Source of the DNA: Tritrichomonas musculus
Lineage: Eukaryota > Parabasalia > Tritrichomonadida > Tritrichomonadidae
Assembly: GCA_039105265.1 (NCBI GenBank)
Contig: JAPFFF010000010.1
Span: 3,410,001 to 3,474,000, forward strand
Direction: 5' to 3'
Length of the DNA stretch: 64,000 nucleotides
Shown here in pieces: positions 48,076-58,624 of the stretch. The translations under genes were made by a program, and so were the position numbers. Every line of letters starts with the position of its first letter. Within the stretch, counting starts at the first letter, position 1. Below the pieces are notes generated by a model that was given only the letters and a program-made list of their open reading frames with translations, did not search any database and was not told the DNA's origin.

Positions 48076-48649
48076 ACATAAAAAGTTTTGTTTTTTAAGC
48101 TATTTTATTATGATTATTTTTTCTGAAGAAATTCCATTTTTTGAATGTCCTTCAGAATTGTACAACTATTTTAGAATCGATCCAAGAATCGAAATTTTAA
48201 TTAATAATAACCAGACAAAAAAATGCTATTCTTTGAAAACAAAGCTGTTAATTTTCTGAAGAAAAAGCAGTTTTTCTCTCAAAAATAAAATAACTAAACA
48301 TATATATATTTATGAATATTAAATATTTTTTTACAAAATTAGTATTATTATTATTAAATATATATAATAGTAAATAAATATAATTATCAACTCTCAAATT
48401 CTCGTATTTAATATTATGATAGATTAATATGATAGACTCAATAACCCGCACTTTTCACTAGATTTACTCAGAAAAAGTGAACCCTCTCAATTCTCAGCAA
48501 ATCTTCCTAGATTTTGCTCTCAAAAAGTGAAAAAAATTAAAAAATTAAAAATAGATTTATCTTTATATCAGAAAACTTAATTTTTATTAATTAGTAAACT
48601 TCAACTATAGTCATCTTTGGTTGATGAATAAACCATATCTGTCAAACAG

Positions 48650-48940
48650 TTACTTTTGGAATTTGGTAATTCCATCTTCAATTAACTGTATGACAAATAT
48701 CTCTTTGTTCTTGATAAAGAATCCATCTCTTTCTTCAAATGTTTTGTGACTCGCATTAATATAATTTCTGATGTCATCATCTTTTTTTGATCTGGAGAAA
48801 TACTTAATAGTATAAAATATATTCTTTTTCGTCATAGAAAAAGTCTTAATGATGAAGTTCTTCTACATTTTGGTCAATAACATATTCAATTAGCAAATCA
48901 TTGTATTGGTATCAAAAATGGTAGTAGGAAAAATTTCGAT
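48650..48940 (-). pseudogene. Decayed coding fragment of unknown family
   Basis: Minus-strand frames give protein-like text ('QYNDLLIEYVIDQNVEELHH' then, after a break, 'INASHKTFEERDGFFIKNKE'). They are short and interrupted, with no good promoter context. Probably a remnant of a gene; the family is not recognisable. Confidence 0.3.
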
Positions 48941-49354
48941 TTTAGCGGGAAATTTCGGAGAACTTACATAGTCTTTTCTATAATATAATGTATGAAAGCA
49001 AAATCTGCATCAGTATTCATTTGTTGATTTTTTTTTTGCTTTTAGTATAAGAAGGCCATCCAAAACCGCTAATTATCATTCAAAAAAATTGAATAAAAAA
49101 TCTAGATAAAAGTGCAGAAATAGAAGTCTATCAATATTATTTAATAGAAAAGCGGATTTGAATGAAACCATCCCTTCTTTGTTTACCGTGGAAAAAATTA
49201 TTTATAAAAGAAAATTTTGCTTTTTTTAAGCCAAATAAAAGAAGAAAAAGAAAGAAGAAAAAAGAAAGAAAAAATTAAACTTTCATGAGACCACATAAAT
49301 ATAGAAATTAAGAAGAATAAAAATTGTATTTTATTAATGAGAAAGCGAAGTGGT

Positions 49355-49963
49355 TTAACAACACTTTTTCTTTTGGCCACTTGAATCTCCTTGCTTAAGA
49401 TCAATTTTTTGTTGTGTGTTTTTAGGAGCTCCTGAATCAGCGCATAATTTCTTTGCAGATTCTTCAGCAACATTGACAAAAAGTTCTTCGATACCACGTC
49501 CTGACTTTGCAGAAACTTCGCAATATATAGCATTGAGTTCTTTTGCGACTTCTTCACCTTGCTCGGTAGTAATAACTCTTTCATCTACTAAGTCCATTTT
49601 GTTTCCAATCACGAACAATTTTGGCATTTCGTCTGTTTGGTGTTTCATTTCGTTAGCCCAATTCTTGACGTCATTAAGTGAACTTTCTTCAATGAGTGAG
49701 AAAACTAAAAGAGCGATAACAGAACCTCTATAATACATGGGAGCTAAGGTTCGGAATCGTTCCTGACCTGCAGTATCCCATATCTGTAGATTGACGGTGA
49801 CATCACTAAGTTGAACTTGCTTTGCGGTATAGCAAGCTCCGATTGTAGCTGGCATTTCTGAATCAAATTCGTCTGAAACGGCTCGACAGATAATTGATGT
49901 CTTTCCAACGCTAGTTGCTCCGAGGAGAACGATCTTTGAGTCAATTGACTTGCTTTCGGCCAT
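49355..49963 (-). CDS. Rab-family small GTPase (Rab5-like group)
   Basis: A 202-residue Rab with all nucleotide-binding motifs: P-loop 'GATSVGKTS' (15-23), switch I with 'ATIGACYTAK', 'WDTAGQERFRTL' (switch II), 'NKMD', and 'EVSAKSG'. The C-terminus is hypervariable and ends KKKCC, a double-cysteine site for geranylgeranylation. Switch I and the RabF regions are closest to the Rab5/Rab22 endosomal group, but trichomonads have dozens of Rabs and the exact class is uncertain. The stop codon lies in TAAA, consistent with the trichomonad poly(A) signal overlapping the stop. No upstream alternative start is needed. Confidence 0.94.
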   Translation of the reverse strand: MAESKSIDSKIVLLGATSVGKTSIICRAVSDEFDSEMPATIGACYTAKQVQLSDVTVNLQIWDTAGQERFRTLAPMYYRGSVIALLVFSLIEESSLNDVKNWANEMKHQTDEMPKLFVIGNKMDLVDERVITTEQGEEVAKELNAIYCEVSAKSGRGIEELFVNVAEESAKKLCADSGAPKNTQQKIDLKQGDSSGQKKKCC

Positions 49964-51303
49964 TTTTTGTTTGTTTGAAGGAAAAAAAAAATATAATAAA
50001 TTTTTGAATTAAACTGTTATTTTATGAACTTTTTCTATTATTAGATAATTTAAATTTTAAAAACTTTATATTGTCTGTTAATAAATATTTTTTTATTTGC
50101 AAGTATAATATAATTGAATTGCATTTTGAAAATAAAAATCGCATAAAACTCTATTGAGCCTGATCAGGCATTTAAATGCCGATAACTTTTTGAGTATAAG
50201 AAAAAGAAAACGTACAAATTGTAAAAAACAGATTATATCCTAGTAAGGCATCAAAAATCAAGTATTGGAAATTGATGAATGTAATCTAATAAATATTGCT
50301 ATCATTGTTTGAAGGTGAATTTTTAATAAGATCACAGCAAATTTCAAAACTGAATATTTTTTGAAGTTTTGCAATTATAAAAAGATTGCATCATTAAAAG
50401 GAAAGGTTTAAGTATTAAAAAAGTTTGGTTGTTTTCGTGTGGGAAAATAATTTGGTGGAATCAAAAAACTCTCATTTTTGATAAAATAAAATCAATTGGA
50501 TTTATTTTGAGAAAGGCTTTTAAATTTTTAAATAATCATTTGAAATAAATTATTCAAAAAATAATCGTATTAATTCAAAAGAAACGTCTATCATTAGTAA
50601 TATTTCGATTATATATTTCGTTATTTGAGGTAGTTGAATAAAAATTATTTGAAGAACATTTTAATTTTAATTATTTAAAAAAGTTCCATGTTCTTATTCT
50701 TGCTAGTCGATTATTGAAATATGTTAATTATTGGAATAGAAATAGAAATTAATACTTCTGAATCAATGAAAATGATTTTATTCACCGAGTTGTATGCTAT
50801 TCATATTTGTTATTAAGAAAATAATTCTTTATTTATTAGGATATGAATTTTTTTTCATATCAAATCACATAGTATCAATTTCCAATTATATAAATGATAA
50901 TATTGTCTATCGATATGGCGTATTCGCTAGAATATTATTTCTAAAATATTGTTAAAACTAAAATTATTATCCTATTTCGACATTATAATAATATAATTGA
51001 AAATTTTAATATTATTCATTTGTTTCTGCTGAATTAATCAAAATTTATATATTTTGAAGCTTTAACAACATTGGTTATTTTCATAATAAATCTAAAAAAT
51101 CTAATATAATAAATAATTTTGTAAAAATTCTTATTAATGAAATGTTGATGATATTAACTCTATGTGTAATTAATTGAGAATTTAAAATAGATCTACGATA
51201 TTTCAACAAACTTGTCGAAAAATTGAGTTTACAATTTATATTTAAATTGTGTGAAAAACGATTGAACTTTTCAAACAAATTCAAATAAAGACTTATATAT
51301 TAA
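49964..51303. other. Intergenic AT-rich stretch between divergent genes
   Basis: About 1.3 kb between the divergent Rab and ApbE-like genes. I found no gene, repeat element or RNA. One GC-richer patch near 50155-50185 (GAGCCTGATCAGGCATTTAA) contains a short palindrome, GCCTGATCAGGC. Confidence 0.45.
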
Positions 51304-52302
51304 ATGACTGAGGAGAAAGAAGGAATTTATAATTATACAACTGTTCTCATGGGATCCCCTATTCTTTTAAAACTCTTCAAGTTTGATGAGCAGCTAGTTT
51401 CGCATGTTTTTGGAGTTATTAAGCATTACGAAGATATATTTACAGTGAATAGAGATCAATCAGAAGTTATGGATATAAACCATGCAGCTGGTGTCAACTC
51501 TGTTAGTGTTAGCCAGCCTGTATTTGATCTTATTAAAGTTGGAAAGCAAGCAAGCATGATCAAAAACAGTAGTTTTAACCTTGCAATTGGACCGCTTGTT
51601 AAACTCTGGAAAATAGGTTTTAAAGGTGATAAAGTCCCTCCTGATGACGAAATTCAAGATGCTCTTCAAATTACTAACCCAAGCCAAATCATTATCGACG
51701 AAAGAACCAGGAGCGTTTTTCTAACTCAGCGTAGAATGGAAATTGATTTGGGTGCAATCGCTAAAGGATATATAGCTGATCGTGTACGTGATTATTTACT
51801 TCATGAAAACATTAAAGAAGGTTTAATTAATCTTGGTGGAAATATCCTCACTTTAGGATCCCCTAATGGTTCTTGGTCAATTGGATTAAAGAAACCATTT
51901 TCCAAAAAAAAGGATCAAAAAGAAGAAAACGAAAAAGAAGATTTTGTCGGAACAATTGAACTCGAGAATATGTCTGTTGTTACATCTGGTATTTATGAGC
52001 GTTATTTTGAACAAGACGGTAAGATGTATCATCATATTTTAGATCCGAAAACAGGTTATCCAATCAATAATGAGCTTGAGAGTGTTACAATTATTTCAAA
52101 AAATTCAATTGATGGTGATATTTGGTCAACTTTAATTTTTGGAATGGGATTAGAAAAAGGATTCATTGTTGCAAGTAGAAAACCTGAATTAGAAGGAATA
52201 TTTTTAACAAAAAATCATGAAGTATTTATTACATCAACTGATAAATTCCGTTTTACTTTACTCGATAATAGCTACCATATTGTTGATTTTGACTCCAGGT
52301 AA
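51304..52302 (+). CDS. ApbE-like FAD:protein FMN transferase
   Basis: A 332-residue protein of typical ApbE size. Visible motifs are 'IDLGAIAKGYIADRV' (flavin and Mg site region), 'GLINLGGNILTLG', and the signature 'HHILDPKTGYPI' at about 243-254 followed by 'VTIISKNSIDGDIWST'. ApbE proteins attach FMN to a Thr/Ser of flavoproteins, with Mg2+. A Lys/Glu insert (about 200-216) interrupts the middle. There is no signal peptide or lipobox, unlike bacterial forms, so it is cytosolic or organellar. The family is mainly bacterial, and transfer into the trichomonad lineage is plausible but not shown here. Base composition matches the surroundings, so any transfer is old. Confidence 0.9.
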   Translation: MTEEKEGIYNYTTVLMGSPILLKLFKFDEQLVSHVFGVIKHYEDIFTVNRDQSEVMDINHAAGVNSVSVSQPVFDLIKVGKQASMIKNSSFNLAIGPLVKLWKIGFKGDKVPPDDEIQDALQITNPSQIIIDERTRSVFLTQRRMEIDLGAIAKGYIADRVRDYLLHENIKEGLINLGGNILTLGSPNGSWSIGLKKPFSKKKDQKEENEKEDFVGTIELENMSVVTSGIYERYFEQDGKMYHHILDPKTGYPINNELESVTIISKNSIDGDIWSTLIFGMGLEKGFIVASRKPELEGIFLTKNHEVFITSTDKFRFTLLDNSYHIVDFDSR

Positions 52303-52499
52303 CATTCTTAATTAATATTATAATTCTATCATTAGCTGCTTATTCTAAATAAAAAAGAACATAGATGCAATTTTGATGTCTTCCTGAAAATTATTTATAT
52401 TAAATATTGAATTATCTCATAGAATTTATTGAGTATATAAATCAAAAAGTTAAAATATGAATTAAACGCAATTTTTTATTAACATAATAAAACAATAAA

Positions 52500-55400
52500 T
52501 TAATCAATCAACACGAAAGAGACAGATTCAGTTCTATCAACATATTCAACCAACTTTTTGATCACTTCAGAATTGCTGTTCACATTGAAAGGAATGAATC
52601 CCTTCTCTTTCATCGCGAGCCTGTCAATCTTGTTCAGCATCAGTCTGTACGAATAAACAATCGCTCCGACATCTGCCTTCAAAAGTGACTTCCTGAGCCT
52701 CTCGTAGCATTCCTCAATCTTCCTCAGCATTCCCTGCGGCATCTTCGCAAACACGCGAGGCATCAGAGTCGAATATCTCATCATCAAATCGTAATACAAG
52801 TCAGAAATGAAAGAGCTCAAATTTTTCACACGATTCAAAGAGACCTTCAACGAATCCAACTCGAGGAGCCGAATCAAAGGACTCTTTCTTTCAGCACAGA
52901 CGGATAGAATGGCAGATACATTCAATAATTTCACCTCTTTTTCACCTTCATTCAATTCGAACTTTTTCAATGCCTTCTTCCACTCTTCTTTGAAGTCAAA
53001 ACGGGCACTTTCAAAAATTTCGCCATAACCGTCACAACCGCTATTTGACTTTTTCAGAGGAGTCACACCGAAGCCGAGCAAGCTGAAGAATTTGACAAAG
53101 CACTCAAAATTGATCGAGCAGTTGTCATAGCAACCGCAAAGAAGAATAAGGTCCTTCGACTTGCTGTAGAGAGTTTGGTGCTCCTCGCCGAACAGTTCGG
53201 TGGCTTTACGTAAGAAGACCAAGTAAGGAATCATTGGGTCTTTGTTTACTAGATTGTTGTTGAATTCCTTCTTGATGAACCTTGCCGCAATTTCAGACGA
53301 GAAGCAGTTTTTGACCAGTTTTTCAATGCATTCAATGTGGATTAACGGTTGCTTCTCCTCTTCAAAATTCAATGACTGAAGAAGTGAACTGATGCTCGGG
53401 AAAGTGAACTCACAACTAAACGTATAAATTGTGCTCAAAAAGCAGAGCTGCGCAAACGAGAATTGACCTGTCAATATTTCTGTGAAGAACGATAGAAGGG
53501 GCATGTCATATCGGTTGGTCAAAAGAATGGTGGTGAAGTCACCTATCGCTTGCTGGACAAGGTGGGGAAGGTTGTAGTGGTTGGACATCCAGTTGACAAA
53601 GATGGACTCAATCGAGCTCTGTTCTATGTTTTTGGAGGCCCTCACAAACGAATCTGTCAAAAAGCTGTGGATCAATTGAATGGCCCAAATAACTGGCTTG
53701 TCACTTTTACGACTCGTGTAGAACGATTTGATCACCTTCAATTCTTGATCGGCAGTGGTCACATAGGGGTGGCTCAGAAATGGCATGATAATATCAAAAA
53801 GGTCAGGAAGCTGGTCAATTCTTGAATGGTTTACGGAATAATGGTTCGGTACTTTGAATTGAGAGTATTTGTCAGATTCTGATGGTGAATTATTTTCACC
53901 TTTCTTCTCAACTTTTTGTGTGTCACTTTTTTCTTCTTTCTTCTCTTCTTCTTGAAAAACGGTTTGTACTTCAACATCATTTTTTTCAATCAAAAATTTT
54001 TCAATAGGTTTTTGATCGTCTTTTATAATTTCTTCCTTTTTGCTTTCTATAATATTTTCAAAACTTATTTGGTCATCGATTGAAATGTGACCTGAAATTG
54101 GCTGTGTTTTCGAAAAGTTTTGTTTTTTGCTGCTCTTTGGCTTATTAATGTTGCTATCGTTTTCTGTTAGGTTATTCTTTTCATCTTTGCCGTTGCTAAC
54201 GTCTTGAGAAAGGCTGGATGGCGGTTTAAAATGAGGTATCGTCGTAGTTGATCCTCTCCGATTTCTTTTGATCGGTTTTGGCAGAAGAGACTTCGTTACT
54301 GGAGGATTTATCGTTTCAGTATCGGTTTGCGTTTCAATATCAGTTTTTTCAATGTGAGTTAAAGTGAAGTTCACTTTTTCAAGATTTATTATTTTGCCTT
54401 CTAATTCTTTGATTTTCACGATTTGAGTTTCATTGATAGTACGATTATTAAATTCACTTTGATTTAATTCGCTGATTGTATTTCTCATTTTTTCAATTTG
54501 ATTAATTTGAATTTTATTTTCATCCTCGAGTTTTTCAATATGCTGTTTTAGGTTTTTAATTTTGTCTTTTTTTGATTTAATTTTGATTTGAAATTGAGTA
54601 TTTTGACATTTGGCTAAATCAAGATCAAATGTAAATGACGATATTTGTATGTCTTTTTGATTATTATTTTCTGTTAAAGATTGAATTTGTTGCTTTAAAT
54701 TTTCTATTTCTCCTTTGAGAATATTATTATCTGCTAATCCATTTGTCATGTTTAATTCAACTGCTTTTGATTGTTCTAGCAAAGACTCATACTTTTTATT
54801 ATAATCTGCTGTAAAATTATGAATATTTTCCAATATTAAAGGAATATCACCAACAAGTTGATTATAGAATTTGTGAAATCTTCGCATTAATATTGCTCTC
54901 TCAGTGCATGTAGCTCTTTCTTGCAAAATAAGTTTATTAAACGAAAAATTATGAAATTGCAAAAGTTTTACTTTAATTTCGGCTTGTTGATCGACGGGTA
55001 ATGTTTCCAAACCTTCAAAATTAGAACCGAGCGAGGCAATATTTGCATCAAGTTCAGTTATTATTTCATTCGTTTCTTCTCTAAATATTTTTTTGCTTGT
55101 TTCCATGGCTCCTGCTCGTTCTGATTTTATTCTTGAACTAGACAAATTCCCTAATGCATGCGATTTTTTATTATCAAGTAAAGATTGAATGCAATCTATT
55201 TTTTCATCTGATGATTTAGATTTGTGATGCTTTTCGTGTTTATATATTTGGTCCCTTTCTTCTTGTGTATAAATATGAAATTGCTCAACTGGTTGTAATT
55301 TTCTTTTTAGTGCTTTTTTTGGTGTTGGAGAAAGAGAATGAATGTTTGGAGGCCTTGAAGATTTTGCAGTAGAAGTTGATAAAACTGTTTTATCTGATAA

Positions 55401-55622
55401 AATATCTAAATCACTTGGAGGATTAATTTTAGGTGGTCTTTGGCTAACAATTTTGGGCGATGATCTTTTAACTGATGAGATATTTATTGTAGATGATGAA
55501 CGTGGTTTTTTATTAGTTGGATGTGGTGCATTTGCGATTGTATATTCGCCAACAACAAGCCCACTTGCAACTATGCTTTGTGAAAGTGGAGGAAGAGGAG
55601 CATTCATCCATTCTTTCTCCAT
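52500..55622 (-). CDS. Coiled-coil protein with a helical C-terminal domain, unknown function
   Basis: I do not recognise this 1,040-residue protein. Residues 1-150 are disordered and basic/Ser-Pro rich. About 180-440 is coiled coil. About 440-620 is low-complexity, rich in Ser, Lys and Glu (for example 'EEEKKEEKSDTQKVEKK'). About 630-1040 is a compact helical domain without obvious signatures. No membrane segments. The layout suggests a cytoskeletal or scaffold protein (inference). The coding 3' third is richer in GC than the rest. The start is the first ATG. Confidence 0.72.
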   Translation of the reverse strand: MEKEWMNAPLPPLSQSIVASGLVVGEYTIANAPHPTNKKPRSSSTINISSVKRSSPKIVSQRPPKINPPSDLDILSDKTVLSTSTAKSSRPPNIHSLSPTPKKALKRKLQPVEQFHIYTQEERDQIYKHEKHHKSKSSDEKIDCIQSLLDNKKSHALGNLSSSRIKSERAGAMETSKKIFREETNEIITELDANIASLGSNFEGLETLPVDQQAEIKVKLLQFHNFSFNKLILQERATCTERAILMRRFHKFYNQLVGDIPLILENIHNFTADYNKKYESLLEQSKAVELNMTNGLADNNILKGEIENLKQQIQSLTENNNQKDIQISSFTFDLDLAKCQNTQFQIKIKSKKDKIKNLKQHIEKLEDENKIQINQIEKMRNTISELNQSEFNNRTINETQIVKIKELEGKIINLEKVNFTLTHIEKTDIETQTDTETINPPVTKSLLPKPIKRNRRGSTTTIPHFKPPSSLSQDVSNGKDEKNNLTENDSNINKPKSSKKQNFSKTQPISGHISIDDQISFENIIESKKEEIIKDDQKPIEKFLIEKNDVEVQTVFQEEEKKEEKSDTQKVEKKGENNSPSESDKYSQFKVPNHYSVNHSRIDQLPDLFDIIMPFLSHPYVTTADQELKVIKSFYTSRKSDKPVIWAIQLIHSFLTDSFVRASKNIEQSSIESIFVNWMSNHYNLPHLVQQAIGDFTTILLTNRYDMPLLSFFTEILTGQFSFAQLCFLSTIYTFSCEFTFPSISSLLQSLNFEEEKQPLIHIECIEKLVKNCFSSEIAARFIKKEFNNNLVNKDPMIPYLVFLRKATELFGEEHQTLYSKSKDLILLCGCYDNCSINFECFVKFFSLLGFGVTPLKKSNSGCDGYGEIFESARFDFKEEWKKALKKFELNEGEKEVKLLNVSAILSVCAERKSPLIRLLELDSLKVSLNRVKNLSSFISDLYYDLMMRYSTLMPRVFAKMPQGMLRKIEECYERLRKSLLKADVGAIVYSYRLMLNKIDRLAMKEKGFIPFNVNSNSEVIKKLVEYVDRTESVSFVLID

Positions 55623-55849
55623 TTTTTTATATATTCAAACTTTGTGTTTTCTCCGTTAATTCAATTCAAAAAAAAAATATTTATTTATTCAAAAAGTTGA
55701 AAAAATTGAAAAAGTATAAAATATTGATAGATAAAAACATGTTTATAATATTATATAAAAATACTTACAGAAACAAATAAAAAAGAAAAAATAATTCAGA
55801 AAGTAGATAAAAAATTGCGATCAAATTATAATACTTTCATCATCAAGTT

Positions 55850-56527
55850 CTAGAGTATTGGCACTTCTTGATCTCTTTGCATTAATATTTCAATGTCTTC
55901 TGAATCTGTGTCTACTTCGTCTCCTTTCGAACAACACTTACATTTCCCGCATCTTCCAAACCATTCATGATTAACAAATGCTGTATGCATTTCTTTTGTA
56001 TATTTTTGTGATATACCTATAATCAATAATAAAAAAGAGGGAATAAAGAAAACTGTACCAACAAGAACATAAATTCCACGTACAAGGTAATCAAAACGAC
56101 CTCCAAGTCCAGCAATTATAAATGATGCTGCAATCATAAGAGGGCATAAACTCCAAAAAGTGAATATAAATCCTTCATTTTCTGTTGCCACTTTTTCTGA
56201 TTGAAGAGAAACAAGTTCGATTTGCGCATGATTTTTGATATGAATTTCGCCAAAAGTAAGGTGCTCGTCATAAAGTTTATGATTATAAATTAGCCTTAAA
56301 TTAAATTGATTGAGACCATTAAATGCTTTGAAATGGTCGATAAATTTTCCTATTTTTTCTGTTCGATTCACTGTGCAAGATAAATTATTAATTTTTATCA
56401 TTTTATTTTTAAAAGGATCAATTAACGAAGCGGATACAAAAATATTGAATTCCATAAGCGAAGAAATAGAAGATGTATCAACCCTGTCATCTGTAATCCG
56501 AATTCTGTCTAGTATTTGATAACTCAT
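55850..56527 (-). CDS. Ubiquitin-like domain membrane protein
   Basis: A 225-residue protein. Residues about 28-107 form a ubiquitin-like fold ('LSCTVNRTEKIGKFIDHF', 'LRLIYNHKLYDEHLTFGEI', 'HAQIELVSL'). They are followed by two membrane helices (about 121-141 and 150-173). The cytosolic tail holds a Cys cluster (CGKCKCC at 193-199) and an acidic end. Layout recalls TMUB/HERP or Dsc-type proteins of ER or Golgi membrane quality control, but the match is by architecture only. The Cys cluster could be palmitoylated or bind metal. Confidence 0.7.
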   Translation of the reverse strand: MSYQILDRIRITDDRVDTSSISSLMEFNIFVSASLIDPFKNKMIKINNLSCTVNRTEKIGKFIDHFKAFNGLNQFNLRLIYNHKLYDEHLTFGEIHIKNHAQIELVSLQSEKVATENEGFIFTFWSLCPLMIAASFIIAGLGGRFDYLVRGIYVLVGTVFFIPSFLLLIIGISQKYTKEMHTAFVNHEWFGRCGKCKCCSKGDEVDTDSEDIEILMQRDQEVPIL

Positions 56528-57066
56528 TTTCTATGAAATTTTAAAAACAAAATTTCAAAATATTTTTTTTTTGATAATATTTGGCTTGACTTTGAAAAAA
56601 TAAAAAATAAATATATTGAAATTATAGTTTTAAATAATATTATTTTATTATTTTTACTAATATTAACTATTTTTACAATATATATATATACTTTTTTAAT
56701 AATATTTACTCAAAAAAAAAACAGCATTTTCTCATTTTTAGAATAGAGATTTTTAACAGTAAGACGTTAAAAAATTGAGAAAATAATTTAATTTTCAATC
56801 ATAAATCGATACAATTTAACTACCAAATATACTAATAAATAATCAATATTTTGATGCGAATGAAAGACAATTGTCTTATATATTACATTTTTTTCATTAA
56901 TTTTATTCGGGTAAATTTTTTTATCATATTTACCAAGAAAAGATTTTTTGAAAGCATAACTAGATATAAACGAATATGCATCAATTACATCTGTTTTCTT
57001 AACAAGCAAATAATAAATAATAAAATCTAATTTAATTATTTCAAATATATATAAAAAAAAAAATCA
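56528..57066. other. Intergenic AT-rich stretch
   Basis: About 540 bp with a short TA-repeat (around 56680-56692) and no convincing gene. A 73-codon minus-strand frame at 56788-57009 has no family resemblance and biased AT codons, so I do not call it. Confidence 0.4.
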
Positions 57067-58476
57067 TTATTTTTTGCATAAAAACGCGCTAAGGCCCATT
57101 GCCATTGCTTCTATATCAGTAACTTCTTCTCTTACCTCAATATTTAAAGTATCTAATTCTGCTTTCAAAACAATCATAACTTCTTCATTATTTTCATCAA
57201 CAACAATACAATTTTTAATGCTTTTAAGAGCAATTCTTCCATGAAGATCAAGTATCCATAAATTATGGGATGTTAATCTAGCCTTTCGATTTTGGAAATC
57301 AATTGGATTTCCGCCAAAATCGCTAAAATGAACACAAACATTCCTCGGTTCATTTTCTCCACCAGGTAAATATTTGATAACCATCAACTCTTTGCCAATT
57401 GATGTCTTTTCTCGCAATGAGAAAGAAGTATTGTGATTAGCACAAAGAAAAACACCAAGAAAATTGCCATCTTTGAAATGAGTTTCTGTTCCAGCTGTAA
57501 TATAAAGCTCATCAACTTTTCCTTGCTTAACTTTCGTATGAAGAATTGGTACTCCGCCTTTGAAAAGTTGATAATGAGTTCTTTTTCCACGTATAGAATG
57601 AACACTAGTTCTTTGAAGTCTGTATGGAACTAATGGTTTATTGAAGTTATTGCGATTAGCTGAAGATGTTGCTGATAATGGAAGATCTATTGGAGAAAAT
57701 TCGGGTTGATTATCTGTTGTTTCGTTCAATAATTCATTATTGCTTTCTGCTCGATTGAAATCCTTGTTTTGATTTTGGTGTAAATCTTGACTTTTGAGCT
57801 GTTGAGGAATTTGAATTTGCTGTTGCGGTTGTTGTTGCTGCGGCTGTTGTTGTTGCGGTTGCTGCTGTTGTTGCTGTTGCTGTTGCTGTAATTGTTGTGG
57901 CTGCTGTATTAACTGCTCTGGTTGCTGCTGTTGAGGAAGTGTTTGCCTTTGCTGTTGAAGTTGAGGAGGTGATCTATTTGAGGGCATAATTCGACGTGGA
58001 TTTTGACTTGATCGACGACGAAATGGTTGACTTTGGTTTTGGACGTTCTTTTGAACATTAACTTCTGGCTGAGCTTGATTATTGCTTTCATACGAATATT
58101 CGTACTCTGAGTCTGTCTCCATGGTTTTAACATGAATTTGAGGTGATCTTGGTGCTGATCTCTCATCGTAATAGTCACTTGAATATAAGTTTGACGTAGA
58201 TTGCAATTCTTTTCCTAAAGTTGGTATACTTTTTATATCTGAGTCATATTCTGAATCACTGTTTGTATAGATCATCCGCATTTTTTGAATTGGTGTTCGA
58301 CTTGGCGTTGGCTTTGGTTGTGGCTTTGTCACAATAGTGGGTGGTCTTTTAAATTGTGGTGTTTTCCGTACTGGTTGTGGTAATGGTGAATCTGAACTTT
58401 CAGAATCATCATCAAAAGTAATCGTGAAAAGACTCATTCTAAATAAATAAACGTAACTAAACTTTTTAAACGACAA
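57067..58476 (-). CDS. Tubby-like protein with poly-Gln N-terminal region
   Basis: A tubby-domain protein. The likely start is the ATG at 58437 (456 residues; MSLFTITFDDDSESS), 13 codons after the first ATG. The first 270 residues are disordered, with acidic/Tyr motifs and a long Gln-rich tract (about 160-220). The C-terminal 180 residues match the tubby barrel: 'THYQLFKGGVPILHTK' start, 'PRNVCVHFSDFGG', and the end 'HGRIALKSIKNCIVV' and 'AMAMGLSAF', equivalent to the family's GR-x(6)-KNFQ and AFAIALSSF. Tubby proteins bind PI(4,5)P2 at membranes. The usual phosphoinositide Lys/Arg are not fully traceable. Confidence 0.85.
   Translation of the reverse strand: MSFKKFSYVYLFRMSLFTITFDDDSESSDSPLPQPVRKTPQFKRPPTIVTKPQPKPTPSRTPIQKMRMIYTNSDSEYDSDIKSIPTLGKELQSTSNLYSSDYYDERSAPRSPQIHVKTMETDSEYEYSYESNNQAQPEVNVQKNVQNQSQPFRRRSSQNPRRIMPSNRSPPQLQQQRQTLPQQQQPEQLIQQPQQLQQQQQQQQQQPQQQQPQQQQPQQQIQIPQQLKSQDLHQNQNKDFNRAESNNELLNETTDNQPEFSPIDLPLSATSSANRNNFNKPLVPYRLQRTSVHSIRGKRTHYQLFKGGVPILHTKVKQGKVDELYITAGTETHFKDGNFLGVFLCANHNTSFSLREKTSIGKELMVIKYLPGGENEPRNVCVHFSDFGGNPIDFQNRKARLTSHNLWILDLHGRIALKSIKNCIVVDENNEEVMIVLKAELDTLNIEVREEVTDIEAMAMGLSAFLCKK
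57790..57975 (-). repeat. Poly-Gln coding CAG/CAA repeat in the tubby-like gene
   Basis: CAA/CAG-rich sequence encodes the Gln-rich tract (runs of up to nine Gln, with PQQQ units). Such tracts change length easily and differ between strains. Confidence 0.8.
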
Positions 58477-58624
58477 AAAAGTGTCATAACGAATTTTGAA
58501 TTAAAATTTGACCAAATGAAGATGATATAAAAGTCCAAATAAGACATAGTTCTATGCTTATCATAAACAATATTTTATACAAAAAACATCTAAATCATAA
58601 AAAAATAAACGAAACCAACATATA

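Larger units (their letters stand above)
46506..48190. mobile_element. Composite nest of inverted-repeat elements between about 90-bp inverted repeats
   Basis: The segment 46506-46590 (with GGATCGATTCTAAAATAGTT) is repeated inverted at about 48102-48190 with around 80-85% identity, including GAATTTCTTCAGAAAAAATA. Between them are three further inverted-repeat structures (46894-47203, 47381-47907, 47963-48075). The whole could be one old element of about 1.7 kb used as a landing site, or two unrelated copies of a repeat. No transposase frame is present. Confidence 0.55.

Noticed and set aside
49198-49584. 128-codon minus-strand frame overlapping the Rab 3' end
   Set aside because: It overlaps the Rab gene in another frame, and its C-terminal part is AT-rich noise beyond the Rab stop.
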